Source of the DNA: Nitrosomonas communis
Lineage (GTDB): Bacteria; Pseudomonadota; Gammaproteobacteria; Burkholderiales; Nitrosomonadaceae
DNA: 64,000 bases
NCBI RefSeq assembly: GCF_900114745.1
Contig: NZ_FOUB01000005.1
Coordinates: forward strand, 62,001 to 126,000
Direction: 5' to 3'
Shown here: one piece after another, positions 1 to 8,499 of the stretch
How the letters are laid out: every line of letters begins with the position of its first letter
Numbering within the stretch: the stretch's first letter is position 1
The notes under the pieces: generated by a model
The model's input: the letters and a program-made list of their open reading frames with translations, nothing else
What the model was told of the DNA's origin: nothing
The model's database searches: none
Position numbers and translations under genes: made by a program

Positions 1-482
1 TCGATATCGGTGGCGGCTTTCCGATCCGACACTTTGACCAGGACAAGGATATCTTCTCTCCCATGTCGATTCAAATAAAGAAGGAATTGAAACGCTTGTT
101 CGGTCCGGATGTCCAAGTGATCGCTGAGCCAGGCCGGGCGTTCGTTGGGCCAGCATGCTATTTGGTTATGCAGGTGGTGGGCAAATCGATTCGTGGCAAT
201 AAGCATTGGTACTATCTTGACGATGGCGTGTATGGCTCACTGTCCGGCATCATCTTCGATCATGCGAAATACCAGTACCATACCTTTCGTAGAGGAGTCA
301 CGCAAATAACCACCCTTGCTGGACCTACCTGTGATTCACTGGACATCATATCAGTGAGCGAGGATATGCCAGAATTGGAGATCGGAGATCTTATCTATTG
401 TGAAAACATTGGAGCCTATTCCTGGACGACAGCTACTAACTTCAACGGCATACCGCCAGCAGAAGTGGTTTTGATACCGTAG
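1..482 (+). CDS. Ornithine/lysine-type decarboxylase, C-terminal part (5' end outside window)
   Basis: The frame is open from base 3, before any ATG, so the gene begins upstream and only about 160 C-terminal residues are visible. They match fold-type III PLP-dependent decarboxylases: the opening DIGGGFP is the glycine-rich phosphate-binding segment, EPGRAFVG follows, GPTCDSLD is the conserved Cys-Asp substrate motif, and ENIGAYSW is the usual C-terminal signature. Family knowledge: these enzymes are soluble homodimers that decarboxylate ornithine or lysine to putrescine or cadaverine. The GPTCDSLD form fits ornithine/lysine decarboxylase better than diaminopimelate decarboxylase; the substrate cannot be fixed from this fragment. 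It ends at a TAG and faces the hicBA genes convergently. Confidence 0.88.
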   Translation, partial: DIGGGFPIRHFDQDKDIFSPMSIQIKKELKRLFGPDVQVIAEPGRAFVGPACYLVMQVVGKSIRGNKHWYYLDDGVYGSLSGIIFDHAKYQYHTFRRGVTQITTLAGPTCDSLDIISVSEDMPELEIGDLIYCENIGAYSWTTATNFNGIPPAEVVLIP

Positions 483-584
483 AGAGTAGAAGATAGCTTC
501 GTGTAGCCAAGAATGTTAAATCTGGTCATAGCGGCGCAATACGGCTTCGCCTACTACGCCCTACGGCCCTTACCCCGATGTAGT

Positions 585-602
585 CCGTAGCAAGAGCTAC
601 GG
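585..602. terminator. Hairpin between convergent genes (possible bidirectional terminator)
   Basis: CCGTAGC and GCTACGG form a perfect 7-bp stem with a 4-base AAGA loop. It lies about 100 bases after the decarboxylase stop and 22 bases beyond the hicA stop on the other strand, where a shared terminator would sit. There is no T-run on either side, so intrinsic termination is uncertain. Confidence 0.35.
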
Positions 603-623
603 GCGAATTAAATCTAGAAGAGA

Positions 624-797
624 TTAACTTAATTCCTTAATGATATGCTTAGCCAAGTACTTTTTGATTTCACGATGACATGGTATAGGCTGAGAAACTT
701 TTGTTTCTGGATTTTGATACCAATCATGCTTTCCACCATGGCGGATCAAAATACATCCCATTTCCTCCAGCCTTACGATCAAGTCTCTTCTCTTCAC
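624..797 (-). CDS. hicA: HicA-family toxin (mRNA interferase), GTG start
   Basis: A 57-residue protein read from GTG at 797 to TAA at 624. It begins VKRRDLIVRLEEMGC and carries RHGGKHDWY, the double-stranded-RNA-binding-like HicA core with the conserved catalytic histidine, followed by IPCHREIKKYLAKHI. HicA proteins are small ribonucleases that cut mRNA when not bound by HicB. The GTG overlaps the TGA stop of hicB (shared GTGA), indicating translational coupling. The order is antitoxin first, toxin second, as in many hicBA loci. All conserved segments are present, so it is probably functional. Confidence 0.85.
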   Translation of the reverse strand: MKRRDLIVRLEEMGCILIRHGGKHDWYQNPETKVSQPIPCHREIKKYLAKHIIKELS

Positions 798-991
798 AAC
801 ACGTTAAGTTCTGCATGGTGCCGGACTGCAGGAATATGACCATCTGTCAGCTCCTTATAAATATCTTTCAGGTTTTCCTTTAATTCCTCGAGCGATTCCC
901 CTTGCGTCATATAATCAGGAAATTCATCAAGGTAACCTAACCACATCTCGCCGTCTTGCCAGTATGTAAAAGCCATTACAGTTTTATTCAT
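794..991 (-). CDS. hicB: HicB-family antitoxin
   Basis: A 65-residue protein of the short HicB type. The N-terminal strand with WQDGEMWLGYLDEFPDYMTQG is the degenerate RNase H-like fold typical of HicB, and ESLEELKENLKDIYKEL is the following helix. No separate DNA-binding C-terminal domain is present, so autoregulation may be weak or need HicA. An AAAGGT ribosome-binding site lies shortly before the ATG. It is coupled to hicA by a 4-base stop/start overlap, and its expected role is to bind and neutralise HicA. Confidence 0.82.
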   Translation of the reverse strand: MNKTVMAFTYWQDGEMWLGYLDEFPDYMTQGESLEELKENLKDIYKELTDGHIPAVRHHAELNVL

Positions 992-1386
992 TCATTTACC
1001 TTTTAAGTATCAAGTAAAGTGATTTGCTCTCGCAAAAATCAGCACCATAACCTTATGTCAACGTTTGCATCTCCAAAATAAAAGATTTAAATAAATCCAA
1101 TAAAACCCTATCATAAACCTGTGAGCATTATGCATAAAATATGATTTTTTAAATGAGGCTTGCCTTCTTTATTCGAGAAAGCTTTGGGGAAAGCATTTAA
1201 ATAGATCGAATTCCGCATTCGCGACCTGGCCCCGTTCTATTGTGAGCGGCACGATCGTGAGCCAAATACTCAAATGGGTTGAAAGGAAAGGGTAGAAATG
1301 TCAAATGTAAGGCCTGCCCCCGAAATAGCGCTATATCTCCTTTCATAAGCTACTTCTATTATTTCACTTATGAAGTAGAAATGGAA
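992..1386. other. Gene-free stretch, AT-rich, with a decayed transposase end
   Basis: About 395 bases with no supported gene. It contains the hicB promoter side and, at about 1236-1317 on the plus strand, a decayed REP-associated transposase 3' end (listed separately). At 1341-1378 there are short inverted repeats (TTCATAAG/CTTATGAA and CTACTTC/GAAGTAG) just past the end of the immunity gene, which might help end its transcript. Confidence 0.6.
1236..1317 (+). mobile_element. Decayed 3' end of a REP-associated transposase (RAYT-like) gene
   Basis: Translation gives TIVSQILKWVERKG before a stop, resembling the C-terminal helix of Y1 REP-associated transposases (TVSR..KR.ERK). The next bases, AGAAATGTCAAATGTAAGG, match base for base the end of the second remnant near 2690-2709 on the opposite strand. 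Only the last few dozen bases survive. I infer that it and the 2686-2868 remnant derive from related elements facing each other across the rhs remnant. Confidence 0.4.
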
Positions 1387-1752
1387 TTACTTGGCATATC
1401 CGTACTGATTGACTGCTTTATTAACTAATTCATTTAATGGCAGCGATTCATCATTTTGGTTATAGGCTTCAGTTTTCTTAAAAAAATTTATTAATGCTTT
1501 CCGTAAAGCGATTACATGGTTAACACCTTCCTCAGCACCACTAATTTTTACAGATTCAATGGATTTCACTTCGCCAATGAACGATGGTTTTTCTATCAGT
1601 TTTATAACAAGTTGCAGCAGACGTCCATCCCTGTCGTAAGCGACATACTCACCATTTTTCACATCTATGGGTTCTAACCATATTTCAGCATTCGCCGCTG
1701 AGTTAAATATTGCGACATCGCCATGCTCGACGACAATAATAGGAGCCCTCAT
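1387..1752 (-). CDS. Candidate immunity protein of the Rhs toxin
   Basis: A 121-residue soluble, acidic protein with no signal peptide or membrane segment and no family I recognise. Its ATG shares one base with the TGA stop of the rhs fragment (overlap TGATG), the arrangement expected for an immunity gene coupled to a polymorphic-toxin C-terminus. The reading frame is intact although the rhs gene is broken, consistent with immunity being retained after the toxin decayed. The assignment rests on position alone; the fold and binding surface are unknown. Confidence 0.55.
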   Translation of the reverse strand: MRAPIIVVEHGDVAIFNSAANAEIWLEPIDVKNGEYVAYDRDGRLLQLVIKLIEKPSFIGEVKSIESVKISGAEEGVNHVIALRKALINFFKKTEAYNQNDESLPLNELVNKAVNQYGYAK

Positions 1753-2677
1753 CAGAAGCGATCCCCAAATGAATTATCAGTAGTATCCCAAGGACGATGT
1801 CTTCCAATACCCTGACCTGGCCTTGTTTGACCAGTCACAGAATCTACGCCTCTTCGATGATAATGAGGAAAGCGCCCAATCGAATGGCCTGTTCTATTTC
1901 CAAAAGGTGCAACCCTAAAATTTTTTCCAATTGATAATTCCCAACCAAGTTGGTAACCTCGATATAGGCCAGCACCCGCAAGGCTTGCTCCCAAACCATG
2001 CCCGGCATAAGTCCCATTAGAATAGGCGCCGGAGCACTTGTCTACGACGTTATTAGTGTCCATCTGTTCGCGAATCCAATCTGTGAACCCAAGAGAAAGT
2101 GCATCCCCAAAACCTGCTGTTGCATCAACTACCCCTTGTGGCAGCGGATCGCCGATAGCCCAAAGACCATAAGGATCAGTTAAGTTAATTGGATTGTTCC
2201 CAACATAGGCGTAAGTGTTCAATCCACCTTCAAGCCCAACAGGATCAGACGTAATATAACGACCAGTGCTTGCGGCGTAATCTCTGGAATAGTTATAGTG
2301 AAGTCCCGTTTCCTGACATAATACTGCCCAGGGAAACGAAGGTTCACATGAGTGGCTATCCCATCGCCATCGGGGTCTTCATTGGGTGTAGTGCTGCCGA
2401 AGACATCACTATCCCATTGCCAGACGATAACACCACTGGTGTTTGTACCCACGCGCGGCGTGTTGAGATGATCAACATGCAGGTAGGTCAAAGCGGTATC
2501 CTTTTGAGCAATGGGAATATCTTCTGCCCAGATATAAATACGGATGAGGCTACCGGTTTCAGTGGTTTCAGCAATCAACTGGCCATTCAGGTCATAATGA
2601 AAAACCGTTGTGCCATCAGGTGTCACCATTGTGGTACGCAACCCATGCGTATTATAGGTAAACGTATGTCTCGGCAT
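1752..2677 (-). pseudogene. Truncated, frameshifted Rhs-family toxin remnant
   Basis: The upstream half (2677 to about 2316) encodes Rhs/YD-repeat sequence (TFTYNTHGLRT, YLHVDHLNTPR, LRFPGQYY). After GQYY the frame runs into unrelated residues and stops at 2219. The next frame, from about 2315 on, restores the consensus QETGLHYNYSRDY, GRYITSDPVGLEGG and NTYAYVGNNPINLTDPYGL. The change is explained by loss of one base at about 2314-2317 (TATTATGTCAG for expected TATTATGATCAG). The restored C-terminal tip runs through a Gly/Ala-rich stretch to PHYHRRGVDS and HRPWDT, a common Rhs ending. The 5' part of a full Rhs gene is missing; homology stops where a transposase remnant begins. Probably non-functional as a whole protein. 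Confidence 0.8.
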
Positions 2678-2685
2678 CTCGGGGG

Positions 2686-2868
2686 TCAGGCCTTACATTT
2701 GACATTTCTGTTCCCCCTTTTCAACCTGTTTGACCGCCTGGCTGATGGTCCGTCGCTTACACCAAAATGTTCACTTACTTGGGCCAACGTATAGTCCCAA
2801 CGCCAGTGCGCTTGAAGCATGCCTTCGACGCGGGTCTTATATCGATCAGGAAAGTACGTGCCATGATC
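2686..2868 (-). mobile_element. C-terminal remnant of a REP-associated transposase (RAYT)
   Basis: On the minus strand this reads HGTYFPDRYKTRVEGM, then HWRWDYTLAQVSEHFGVSD and NRNVKCKA followed by a TGA. The helix-turn-helix-like LAQVSEHFGVSD and the terminal KCKA-stop with CCCC following are typical of the C-terminus and downstream repeat of Y1 REP-associated transposases. The catalytic N-terminal HUH part is absent, so this is a dead fragment. Its end abuts the truncated 5' edge of the rhs remnant, suggesting that transposition or recombination truncated rhs. Confidence 0.5.
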
Positions 2869-2874
2869 AGATAC

Positions 2875-3273
2875 CTATATTTGAGCTGTCAATGCAGTGG
2901 TATGATGTGGAAATGCTTGTATCAGCTTTGCATCCATCGTATATAAAGTTGTACCCAGCTTCATAGCAAGGGCTACAAACTCGCAATCATAGGCTGAGCA
3001 GTCACTGTCACGCACGAGCGCTAGGACGCTATGAGAATCAACTTCAAACTCTAACCCCAGCAGAAGGTTTTCTGCTTCTGCCTGGATATCTCTGGCTTGT
3101 TCGTAACTTAAATAACGCCGCCGCATGTATCCAGCTAGAATATTGCGAAACTCGCTGCGCCACAGTACAGGAGCAGCCCATTCAGGCTCATGTTGAAGCA
3201 GCGTTTCTGCAAGATGTGTGAAGTCACCTGATAAGTAAAGGTAGGCCATGATGTTGGTGTCTACCACAATCAT
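2875..3273 (-). CDS. PIN-domain toxin ribonuclease (VapC family)
   Basis: A 132-residue PIN domain. It begins MIVVDTNIMAYL with the first acidic residue of the metal site, has SEFRN in the middle, then SDCSAYDCEFVALAMKLGTTLYTMDAKLIQAFP with the further acidic residues. VapC-type toxins are Mg-dependent endoribonucleases, often specific for tRNA or rRNA. The start overlaps the stop of the upstream antitoxin gene (ATGA), giving a coupled antitoxin-toxin pair. All expected acidic positions are present. Confidence 0.88.
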   Translation of the reverse strand: MIVVDTNIMAYLYLSGDFTHLAETLLQHEPEWAAPVLWRSEFRNILAGYMRRRYLSYEQARDIQAEAENLLLGLEFEVDSHSVLALVRDSDCSAYDCEFVALAMKLGTTLYTMDAKLIQAFPHHTTALTAQI

Positions 3274-3515
3274 GGCCGTCCTTCGCGTTTGAGTGAATCA
3301 ATATCCTGTGGCTGAAATTTATCCTTTGGCAGGCTGTTTCGAAGCGCTCTTGCTCGTGTCAAACGCTCTTCCACTGATATTCGCTCCGGGAGCAATACTG
3401 TTTCAAGGCATACAATCACTTCATTATTTAGGCTACGTCGGTGCGCTTCAGCCGATGCTTTGAGGCGCTTATATAATTCATCAGGAATATTCTTTAGTGT
3501 TAGTGTCGTGGGCAT
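3270..3515 (-). CDS. FitA/Arc-like ribbon-helix-helix antitoxin
   Basis: I place the start at 3515 (MPTTLTLKNIPDELY), giving 81 residues. A longer frame from 3572 adds a poorly conserved leader. The N-terminal TLTLKNIPDELYKRLKASAEAHRRSLNNEVI is a ribbon-helix-helix DNA-binding fold of the FitA/CopG class. The C-terminal tail would wrap around and inhibit the PIN toxin. These antitoxins normally bind their own promoter, so the pair is likely autoregulated. It overlaps vapC by four bases. Confidence 0.82.
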   Translation of the reverse strand: MPTTLTLKNIPDELYKRLKASAEAHRRSLNNEVIVCLETVLLPERISVEERLTRARALRNSLPKDKFQPQDIDSLKREGRP

Positions 3516-3862
3516 AATCATGATTAGAAACCGTTTAGGAACCATTATGGTTTTATATGATTTCTCTGTCAATTTTGTTGCGCCCTAATAGAATCAAGCT
3601 GCTTTTGACATCTTGCCCCTCCTTTATGTAGGCGATAACAATTGACTGCATTAGATTATGTAACAAGTTCAGGATCTGCGGAAAATCGGATTCAGGTTTT
3701 AAAACTCATGAGGTTTTTTCAAACTATCGATAAACATGCTTGGCCACATTTTTTGAAATAATTGATACTTTTTGCAAAAGTAATCGATTCTCATTATTTC
3801 GACTACGTGTCACTTTTGAATCAGCGTTATAATTGATCTTTTTCAGAAATAGATTAAGACAC

Positions 3863-4384
3863 ATGACCACCATAGTATCCGTACGACGGGGCAAACAAGT
3901 TGCATTGGGAGGCGATGGTCAGGTAACGCTCGGTACGGTCGTTGCCAAAGCCAGCGCGCGCAAGGTGCGTAGGCTTTATCATGGCAAGATTCTGGCAGGG
4001 TTTGCGGGTGGAACCGCGGATGCCTTTACCTTGTTTGAGCGTTTTGAAGGCAAGCTGGAAAAACATCAAGGCCATCTCATGCGCTCTGCGGTTGAACTCG
4101 CGAAGGATTGGCGCACCGACCGTATTTTACGGCGCCTTGAGGCAATGCTGGTGGTAGCGGATGGAGAGGCCACTCTGATCATCACTGGAGCGGGCGATGT
4201 GATTGAGCCAGAAATGAGCCTGGCTGCCATTGGCAGCGGTGGTGCCTATGCCCAGGCAGCGGCGCGGGCGTTGTTGGAAAATACCGATTTGCCTGCTAAG
4301 GAGATTATTGCCAAAGCACTGACCATTGCGGGTGATATCGATATTTATACCAATCAGGTTCACGTTATTGAGTCGCTCGATTAA
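3863..4384 (+). CDS. hslV: ATP-dependent protease peptidase subunit HslV (ClpQ)
   Basis: A 173-residue protein. The ATG at 3863 is chosen because it gives [10 protein letters not shown]: after methionine removal the N-terminal Thr is the catalytic nucleophile, so the longer frame from 3833 would be inactive. [27 protein letters not shown] and [14 protein letters not shown] are standard HslV segments. It forms a double hexamer that degrades unfolded proteins together with HslU, encoded 31 bases downstream. A TATAAT at 3828-3833 is a possible -10 element; I see no good heat-shock promoter match. Confidence 0.97.
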   Translation: MTTIVSVRRGKQVALGGDGQVTLGTVVAKASARKVRRLYHGKILAGFAGGTADAFTLFERFEGKLEKHQGHLMRSAVELAKDWRTDRILRRLEAMLVVADGEATLIITGAGDVIEPEMSLAAIGSGGAYAQAAARALLENTDLPAKEIIAKALTIAGDIDIYTNQVHVIESLD

Positions 4385-4415
4385 TTTGATTCACTCCTTC
4401 TGAGAAGCTATTACT

Positions 4416-5744
4416 ATGTCACAAATGACCCCACAGGAAATTGTTCACGAACTGGACAAACATATCATCGGCCAAGTTAGCGCCAAGCGCGCCGTTGCGA
4501 TTGCGCTCAGGAATCGCTGGCGCAGACAGCAAGTGGGTGATCCGCTACGACAGGAAATCACGCCCAAGAATATCCTAATGATTGGTCCCACCGGCGTCGG
4601 TAAAACAGAGATTGCGCGACGGTTGGCGAAGCTCGCAGATGCGCCGTTTATCAAGGTGGAAGCGACTAAGTTTACGGAGGTGGGTTATGTTGGACGCGAT
4701 GTCGATTCCATTATTCGCGATTTAGTAGAATCCGCCATCAAGCAGGGACGTGAACGGGAAATCAGAAAAATGCGCCCGCTGGCGGAGGATCGTGCGGAAG
4801 AACGGATTCTCGATGTATTATTACCACCTGCGCGCGATCTCGATTTTCGAGCAGAGAGCGAGGAGAGCAGCGCAACCCGGCAAAAATTCCGCAAAAAAAT
4901 GCGTGAAGGCGAACTGGATGACAAGGAAATAGAAATCGAGGTCGCTATCCCACAGGCGAGCATGGAAATCTTTGCACCGCCAGGAATGGAAGAGCTCACG
5001 TCACAGATTCAGGGTATGTTCCAGACCATCGGAGGTGGGAAAAAGAAAACGCGCAAACTCACGATACGCGAAGCCAAAAAAATCCTGATCGAAGAAGAAG
5101 CTGCACGGCTTATCAATGACGAAGAACTGAAGCTGCGTGCTGTGCAGAATGTCGAGCAGAATGGCATTGTGTTTCTTGATGAAATCGACAAGATCACCAG
5201 TCGCTCTGAAGCATCAGGTGCTGATGTGTCGCGGCAAGGGGTGCAACGTGACTTATTGCCGCTGGTTGAAGGGACCACGATTTCTACCAAGTATGGCATG
5301 ATCAAAACTGATCACATCCTGTTCATTGCCAGCGGCGCATTCCATCTCTCCAAGCCTTCCGATCTGATTCCCGAATTGCAGGGGCGTTTTCCGATCAGGG
5401 TGGAATTGGGAAGTCTGAGCGCAGCCGATTTCGAACAGATTCTCACCAATACCGATGCTTGTCTGACCAGGCAATATCAGGCGCTTCTGAAAACAGAGGG
5501 GATCGAGATGAGTTTTGCCGAGGATGCCATCAAGCGATTGGCGGAAATTGCCTATTTTGTCAACGAGAAAACCGAGAATATCGGGGCCAGAAGACTGCAT
5601 ACAGTCATGGAGAAGCTGCTGGAAGAAATCTCTTTCAATGCGAGCAAGCGCAGCGGCGAGTCGATCGTCATCGATGCGGTTTATGTTGATTCGCGTCTCA
5701 AAGAACTCTCTCAAAGTGAGGATTTGGCCAGATATGTACTTTAG
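4416..5744 (+). CDS. hslU: HslU ATPase, unfoldase subunit of HslUV
   Basis: A full-length 442-residue AAA+ ATPase. Walker A is GPTGVGKTE (about residues 58-66), the I-domain occupies roughly 110-240, Walker B is [11 protein letters not shown], and the sensor segment [18 protein letters not shown] lies near the C-terminus. The C-terminal tail LARYVL fits the peptide that inserts into HslV to activate it. It recognises, unfolds and feeds substrates into HslV. It forms an operon with hslV. Confidence 0.98.
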   Translation: MSQMTPQEIVHELDKHIIGQVSAKRAVAIALRNRWRRQQVGDPLRQEITPKNILMIGPTGVGKTEIARRLAKLADAPFIKVEATKFTEVGYVGRDVDSIIRDLVESAIKQGREREIRKMRPLAEDRAEERILDVLLPPARDLDFRAESEESSATRQKFRKKMREGELDDKEIEIEVAIPQASMEIFAPPGMEELTSQIQGMFQTIGGGKKKTRKLTIREAKKILIEEEAARLINDEELKLRAVQNVEQNGIVFLDEIDKITSRSEASGADVSRQGVQRDLLPLVEGTTISTKYGMIKTDHILFIASGAFHLSKPSDLIPELQGRFPIRVELGSLSAADFEQILTNTDACLTRQYQALLKTEGIEMSFAEDAIKRLAEIAYFVNEKTENIGARRLHTVMEKLLEEISFNASKRSGESIVIDAVYVDSRLKELSQSEDLARYVL

Positions 5745-5771
5745 AAACCTCCAATAGAAAGAGGATGTCTC

Positions 5772-6956
5772 GTGCCAGCACATGAGGTTGTGATACTGAG
5801 TGGGGTGCGCACCGCAATCGGTGATTACGGCGGGGCGCTGAAGAGTGTCGCTCCGGTTACTTTAGCGGCGAAGGTGGTACGCGAAGCTGTCGCACGCGCG
5901 CGTGTTGACCCTACTGAGGTTGGTCACTTGGTTTTTGGTCAGGTGATCCACACGGAGGCACGCGATATGTATCTCGCTCGTGTAGCAGCCCTGCAGGGCT
6001 GCTTGCCGCAATCTACTGCAGCCCTGACCTTGAATCGAGTTTGTGGCAGCGGTTTGCAGGCCATTCTATCCGCTGCTCATCTGATCTTGTTAGGCGATAC
6101 TGAGGTGGCGGTTGCGGGTGGCGTTGAATCGATGAGTCGAGCGGGTTATCTGTTACCGGCGCTTCGCTGGGGGCAGCGCATGCAAGATAGTCAAGCGGTA
6201 GATATGATGGTCGGCGCTTTGACTGATCCGTTCGATCAAGTTCATATGGGTGTGACGGCGGAAAACATTGCCAAGAAATGGGGAATCAGCCGCGAAGAAC
6301 AGGACCAGTTTGCTATGGAGAGTCATCGGCGTGCAATTGCTGCCATCAAGCAGGGTTATTTTAAAACGCAAATCCTGCCAATTGAAATTTCCGTGCGTGA
6401 GGGAATGACGCTGGTCGATACCGATGAACATCCGCGCGAGCAGGTTAACCTGGAAAAACTGGCTGGGCTTCGCAGCGTCTTTGAGGAGAATGGCACCGTC
6501 ACTGCAGGTAACGCCTCCGGTATCAATGATGGTGCAGCGGCTATGGTGCTCATGCATGCGCGAACAGCTGAGCAAAAGAATCTGAAGCCGTTGGCGCGCC
6601 TCGTTGCTCATGGTTATGCGGGCGTTGATCCAAGCTATATGGGCATCGGCCCGGTCCCTGCTGTCAAGCAGGCACTGAAGCGTGCAGGGCTCAAGCTCGC
6701 CGATATGGATGTGATTGAATCGAACGAAGCTTTTGCTGTGCAAGCCTGTGCCGTCGCGCGTGAACTTGGATTTGATTCCGCCAAAACAAATCCTAATGGG
6801 GCTGCCGTGGCATTTGGGCATCCGATTGGGGCAACCGGTTGCATTTTATCAATCAAGGCGATCTACGAACTGCATCGTACAGGCGGACGCTATGCCCTGG
6901 TAACGCTGTGTATAGGCGGTGGGCAAGGGATTGCCGCGATTTTTGAGCGACTTTAA
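5772..6956 (+). CDS. Acetyl-CoA C-acetyltransferase (thiolase)
   Basis: A 394-residue thiolase of normal length. It starts at GTG 5772, set by an AAAGAGG ribosome-binding site at about 5758-5764; the nearby ATG at 5765 is out of frame. The acylated cysteine is in LNRVCGSGLQA (Cys91). The second active-site His is in FGHPIGATG and the general-base Cys in LCIGGGQG. It condenses two acetyl-CoA to acetoacetyl-CoA or runs in reverse. No reductase, synthase or beta-oxidation gene is adjacent, so biosynthetic versus degradative use is open. It follows hslU by 27 bases and may share its transcript. Confidence 0.93.
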   Translation: MPAHEVVILSGVRTAIGDYGGALKSVAPVTLAAKVVREAVARARVDPTEVGHLVFGQVIHTEARDMYLARVAALQGCLPQSTAALTLNRVCGSGLQAILSAAHLILLGDTEVAVAGGVESMSRAGYLLPALRWGQRMQDSQAVDMMVGALTDPFDQVHMGVTAENIAKKWGISREEQDQFAMESHRRAIAAIKQGYFKTQILPIEISVREGMTLVDTDEHPREQVNLEKLAGLRSVFEENGTVTAGNASGINDGAAAMVLMHARTAEQKNLKPLARLVAHGYAGVDPSYMGIGPVPAVKQALKRAGLKLADMDVIESNEAFAVQACAVARELGFDSAKTNPNGAAVAFGHPIGATGCILSIKAIYELHRTGGRYALVTLCIGGGQGIAAIFERL

Positions 6957-6993
6957 TGGCTACCCATGTTATGTAACCGTTTATTGAGCAAAC

Positions 6994-8481
6994 ATGTCTC
7001 CCTCTTCCCGTCATGATCTGCAAGTATTGTTTATTACGCCAGAAGTCTATCCATTGTGTAAGACCGGTGGCCTGGGTGATGTCAGCGCCGCATTACCCAC
7101 TGCTTTGCGTGAATTGAACGTAGATATACGCTTGTTATTGCCTGGCTATCCCGCCGTTATGTCAGGGCTCAAATACAAACGGAAAGTAGCTACATTCAAT
7201 GATCTCCACCATTTTTCACCTGTTACGCTATGGTCAGCCAAACTGTCAGTCAACCATTCGGAGAATATACCGGTATACATCATCGACTGCCCTGCATTGT
7301 ATCAACGTGAAGGCGGAATTTATCTCGATACCGCTGGGCAAGGCTGGTCGGACAACGCCTTGCGTTTTGGCTTGCTCTCAAAAATGGGCGCCATACTGGC
7401 AAGTGATGCCAGTCCGCTGACTTGGTTTCCTGACATCGCACATTGCAATGATTGGCAAAGTGGGTTGACGCCTGCTTACCTTCATTTTCATCCCGGGAAA
7501 AAAGCAGCTACCATGATGACTATCCATAATCTTGCCTTTCAGGGCTGTTTTCCGCCAGAAACAGTTACTCAATTGGGATTACCTGCTGCCAGTTTTAATA
7601 TGAACGGTGTGGAATATTACGGTAATCTGTCATTTATGAAGGCTGGGCTTTATTATGCTGATCGTATTTCGACAGTCAGCCCCAGTTATGCCCGGGAAAT
7701 CCAGCAGGCGCCGCTTGGGTTTGGTTTGCAAGGATTACTGGCTGCACGCAGCCAGCATATTGATGGCATCGTCAACGGTATTGATACGATGGAATGGGAT
7801 CCTGCTACTGATCCTCATCTTAACAAAAACTATTCCAGCAATAATCTGGCTGCCAAAAAGGCTAACAAGCTTGCACTGCAGCAGATAACGGGACTGGAGG
7901 CCGACAGTGATATTTTGCTGTTTGCCGCTATCAGCCGATTTACCGAACAAAAGGGCTATGATCTCATCCTGCAGCTCGCACCACAGCTTGTGCAGCTACC
8001 TGCCCAACTCGTATTGCTGGGAAGTGGAAATGCCATGCTGGAAGAGCAGTTGGTCAAGCTGACAGATACTTATCCTGGCAAGATTGCCGCGCACATTGGG
8101 TTTAACGAAGCGCTATCTCACCTGATCGAAGCGGGTGCTGACAGTTTCCTGATGCCGTCGCGTTTTGAACCCTGTGGCCTGAATCAGATGTACAGTCAGC
8201 GTTACGGCACGCCTCCGCTGGTACATGCTACCGGCGGTTTGATTGATACTGTTGTGGATTGTACTGAGGCTACACTGGCAGATGGCAGTGCAAGTGGTTT
8301 TCAATTCCATGCTATGACGCCGGGCGCATTTCTAGCCGGCATCCAGCGTGTGGTGACAGCCTACCGGAATAAGCCAGTTTGGCGGCAGCTACAGAAAAAT
8401 GGCATGAGTAAGGATTTTAGCTGGCGGGCAAGTGCGATGGCATATCGTGAAATTTATCATTCATTGCTGGGGCCAGTTTGA
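6994..8481 (+). CDS. glgA: Glycogen (starch) synthase GlgA
   Basis: A 495-residue GT-B glycosyltransferase of family GT5. The N-terminal FITPEVYPLCKTGGLGDV contains the KTGGL ADP-glucose-binding loop (about residues 22-28). The C-terminal half has ISRFTEQKGYDL and PSRFEPCGLNQMYSQRYGTPP, the conserved acid/nucleotide-binding segment. It elongates alpha-1,4-glucan from ADP-glucose. The glucan phosphorylase at 11871 would work in the opposite direction. glgB and glgC are not in view. It is convergent with rsgA, with only 18 bases between stops. Confidence 0.96.
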   Translation: MSPSSRHDLQVLFITPEVYPLCKTGGLGDVSAALPTALRELNVDIRLLLPGYPAVMSGLKYKRKVATFNDLHHFSPVTLWSAKLSVNHSENIPVYIIDCPALYQREGGIYLDTAGQGWSDNALRFGLLSKMGAILASDASPLTWFPDIAHCNDWQSGLTPAYLHFHPGKKAATMMTIHNLAFQGCFPPETVTQLGLPAASFNMNGVEYYGNLSFMKAGLYYADRISTVSPSYAREIQQAPLGFGLQGLLAARSQHIDGIVNGIDTMEWDPATDPHLNKNYSSNNLAAKKANKLALQQITGLEADSDILLFAAISRFTEQKGYDLILQLAPQLVQLPAQLVLLGSGNAMLEEQLVKLTDTYPGKIAAHIGFNEALSHLIEAGADSFLMPSRFEPCGLNQMYSQRYGTPPLVHATGGLIDTVVDCTEATLADGSASGFQFHAMTPGAFLAGIQRVVTAYRNKPVWRQLQKNGMSKDFSWRASAMAYREIYHSLLGPV

Positions 8482-8499
8482 TGGCAAGTGAAGCAACTT

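Noticed and set aside
1375..1388. AGAAATGGAATTA near the immunity gene stop, resembling the end of the 100-bp element
   Set aside because: Only about 11 bases match, no GATTTG precedes it and no second end is present. Probably chance.
2270..2794. 174-codon plus-strand frame opposite the rhs remnant
   Set aside because: Its sequence is explained by the complementary Rhs coding sequence on the minus strand and by the transposase remnant.
3780..3840. Heat-shock (sigma32) promoter for hslVU
   Set aside because: No acceptable -35/-10 pair for sigma32; only a TATAAT at 3828-3833 without a good partner box.
6153..6821. 222-codon minus-strand frame inside the thiolase gene
   Set aside because: Entirely opposite a clear, full-length thiolase; no recognisable protein features.
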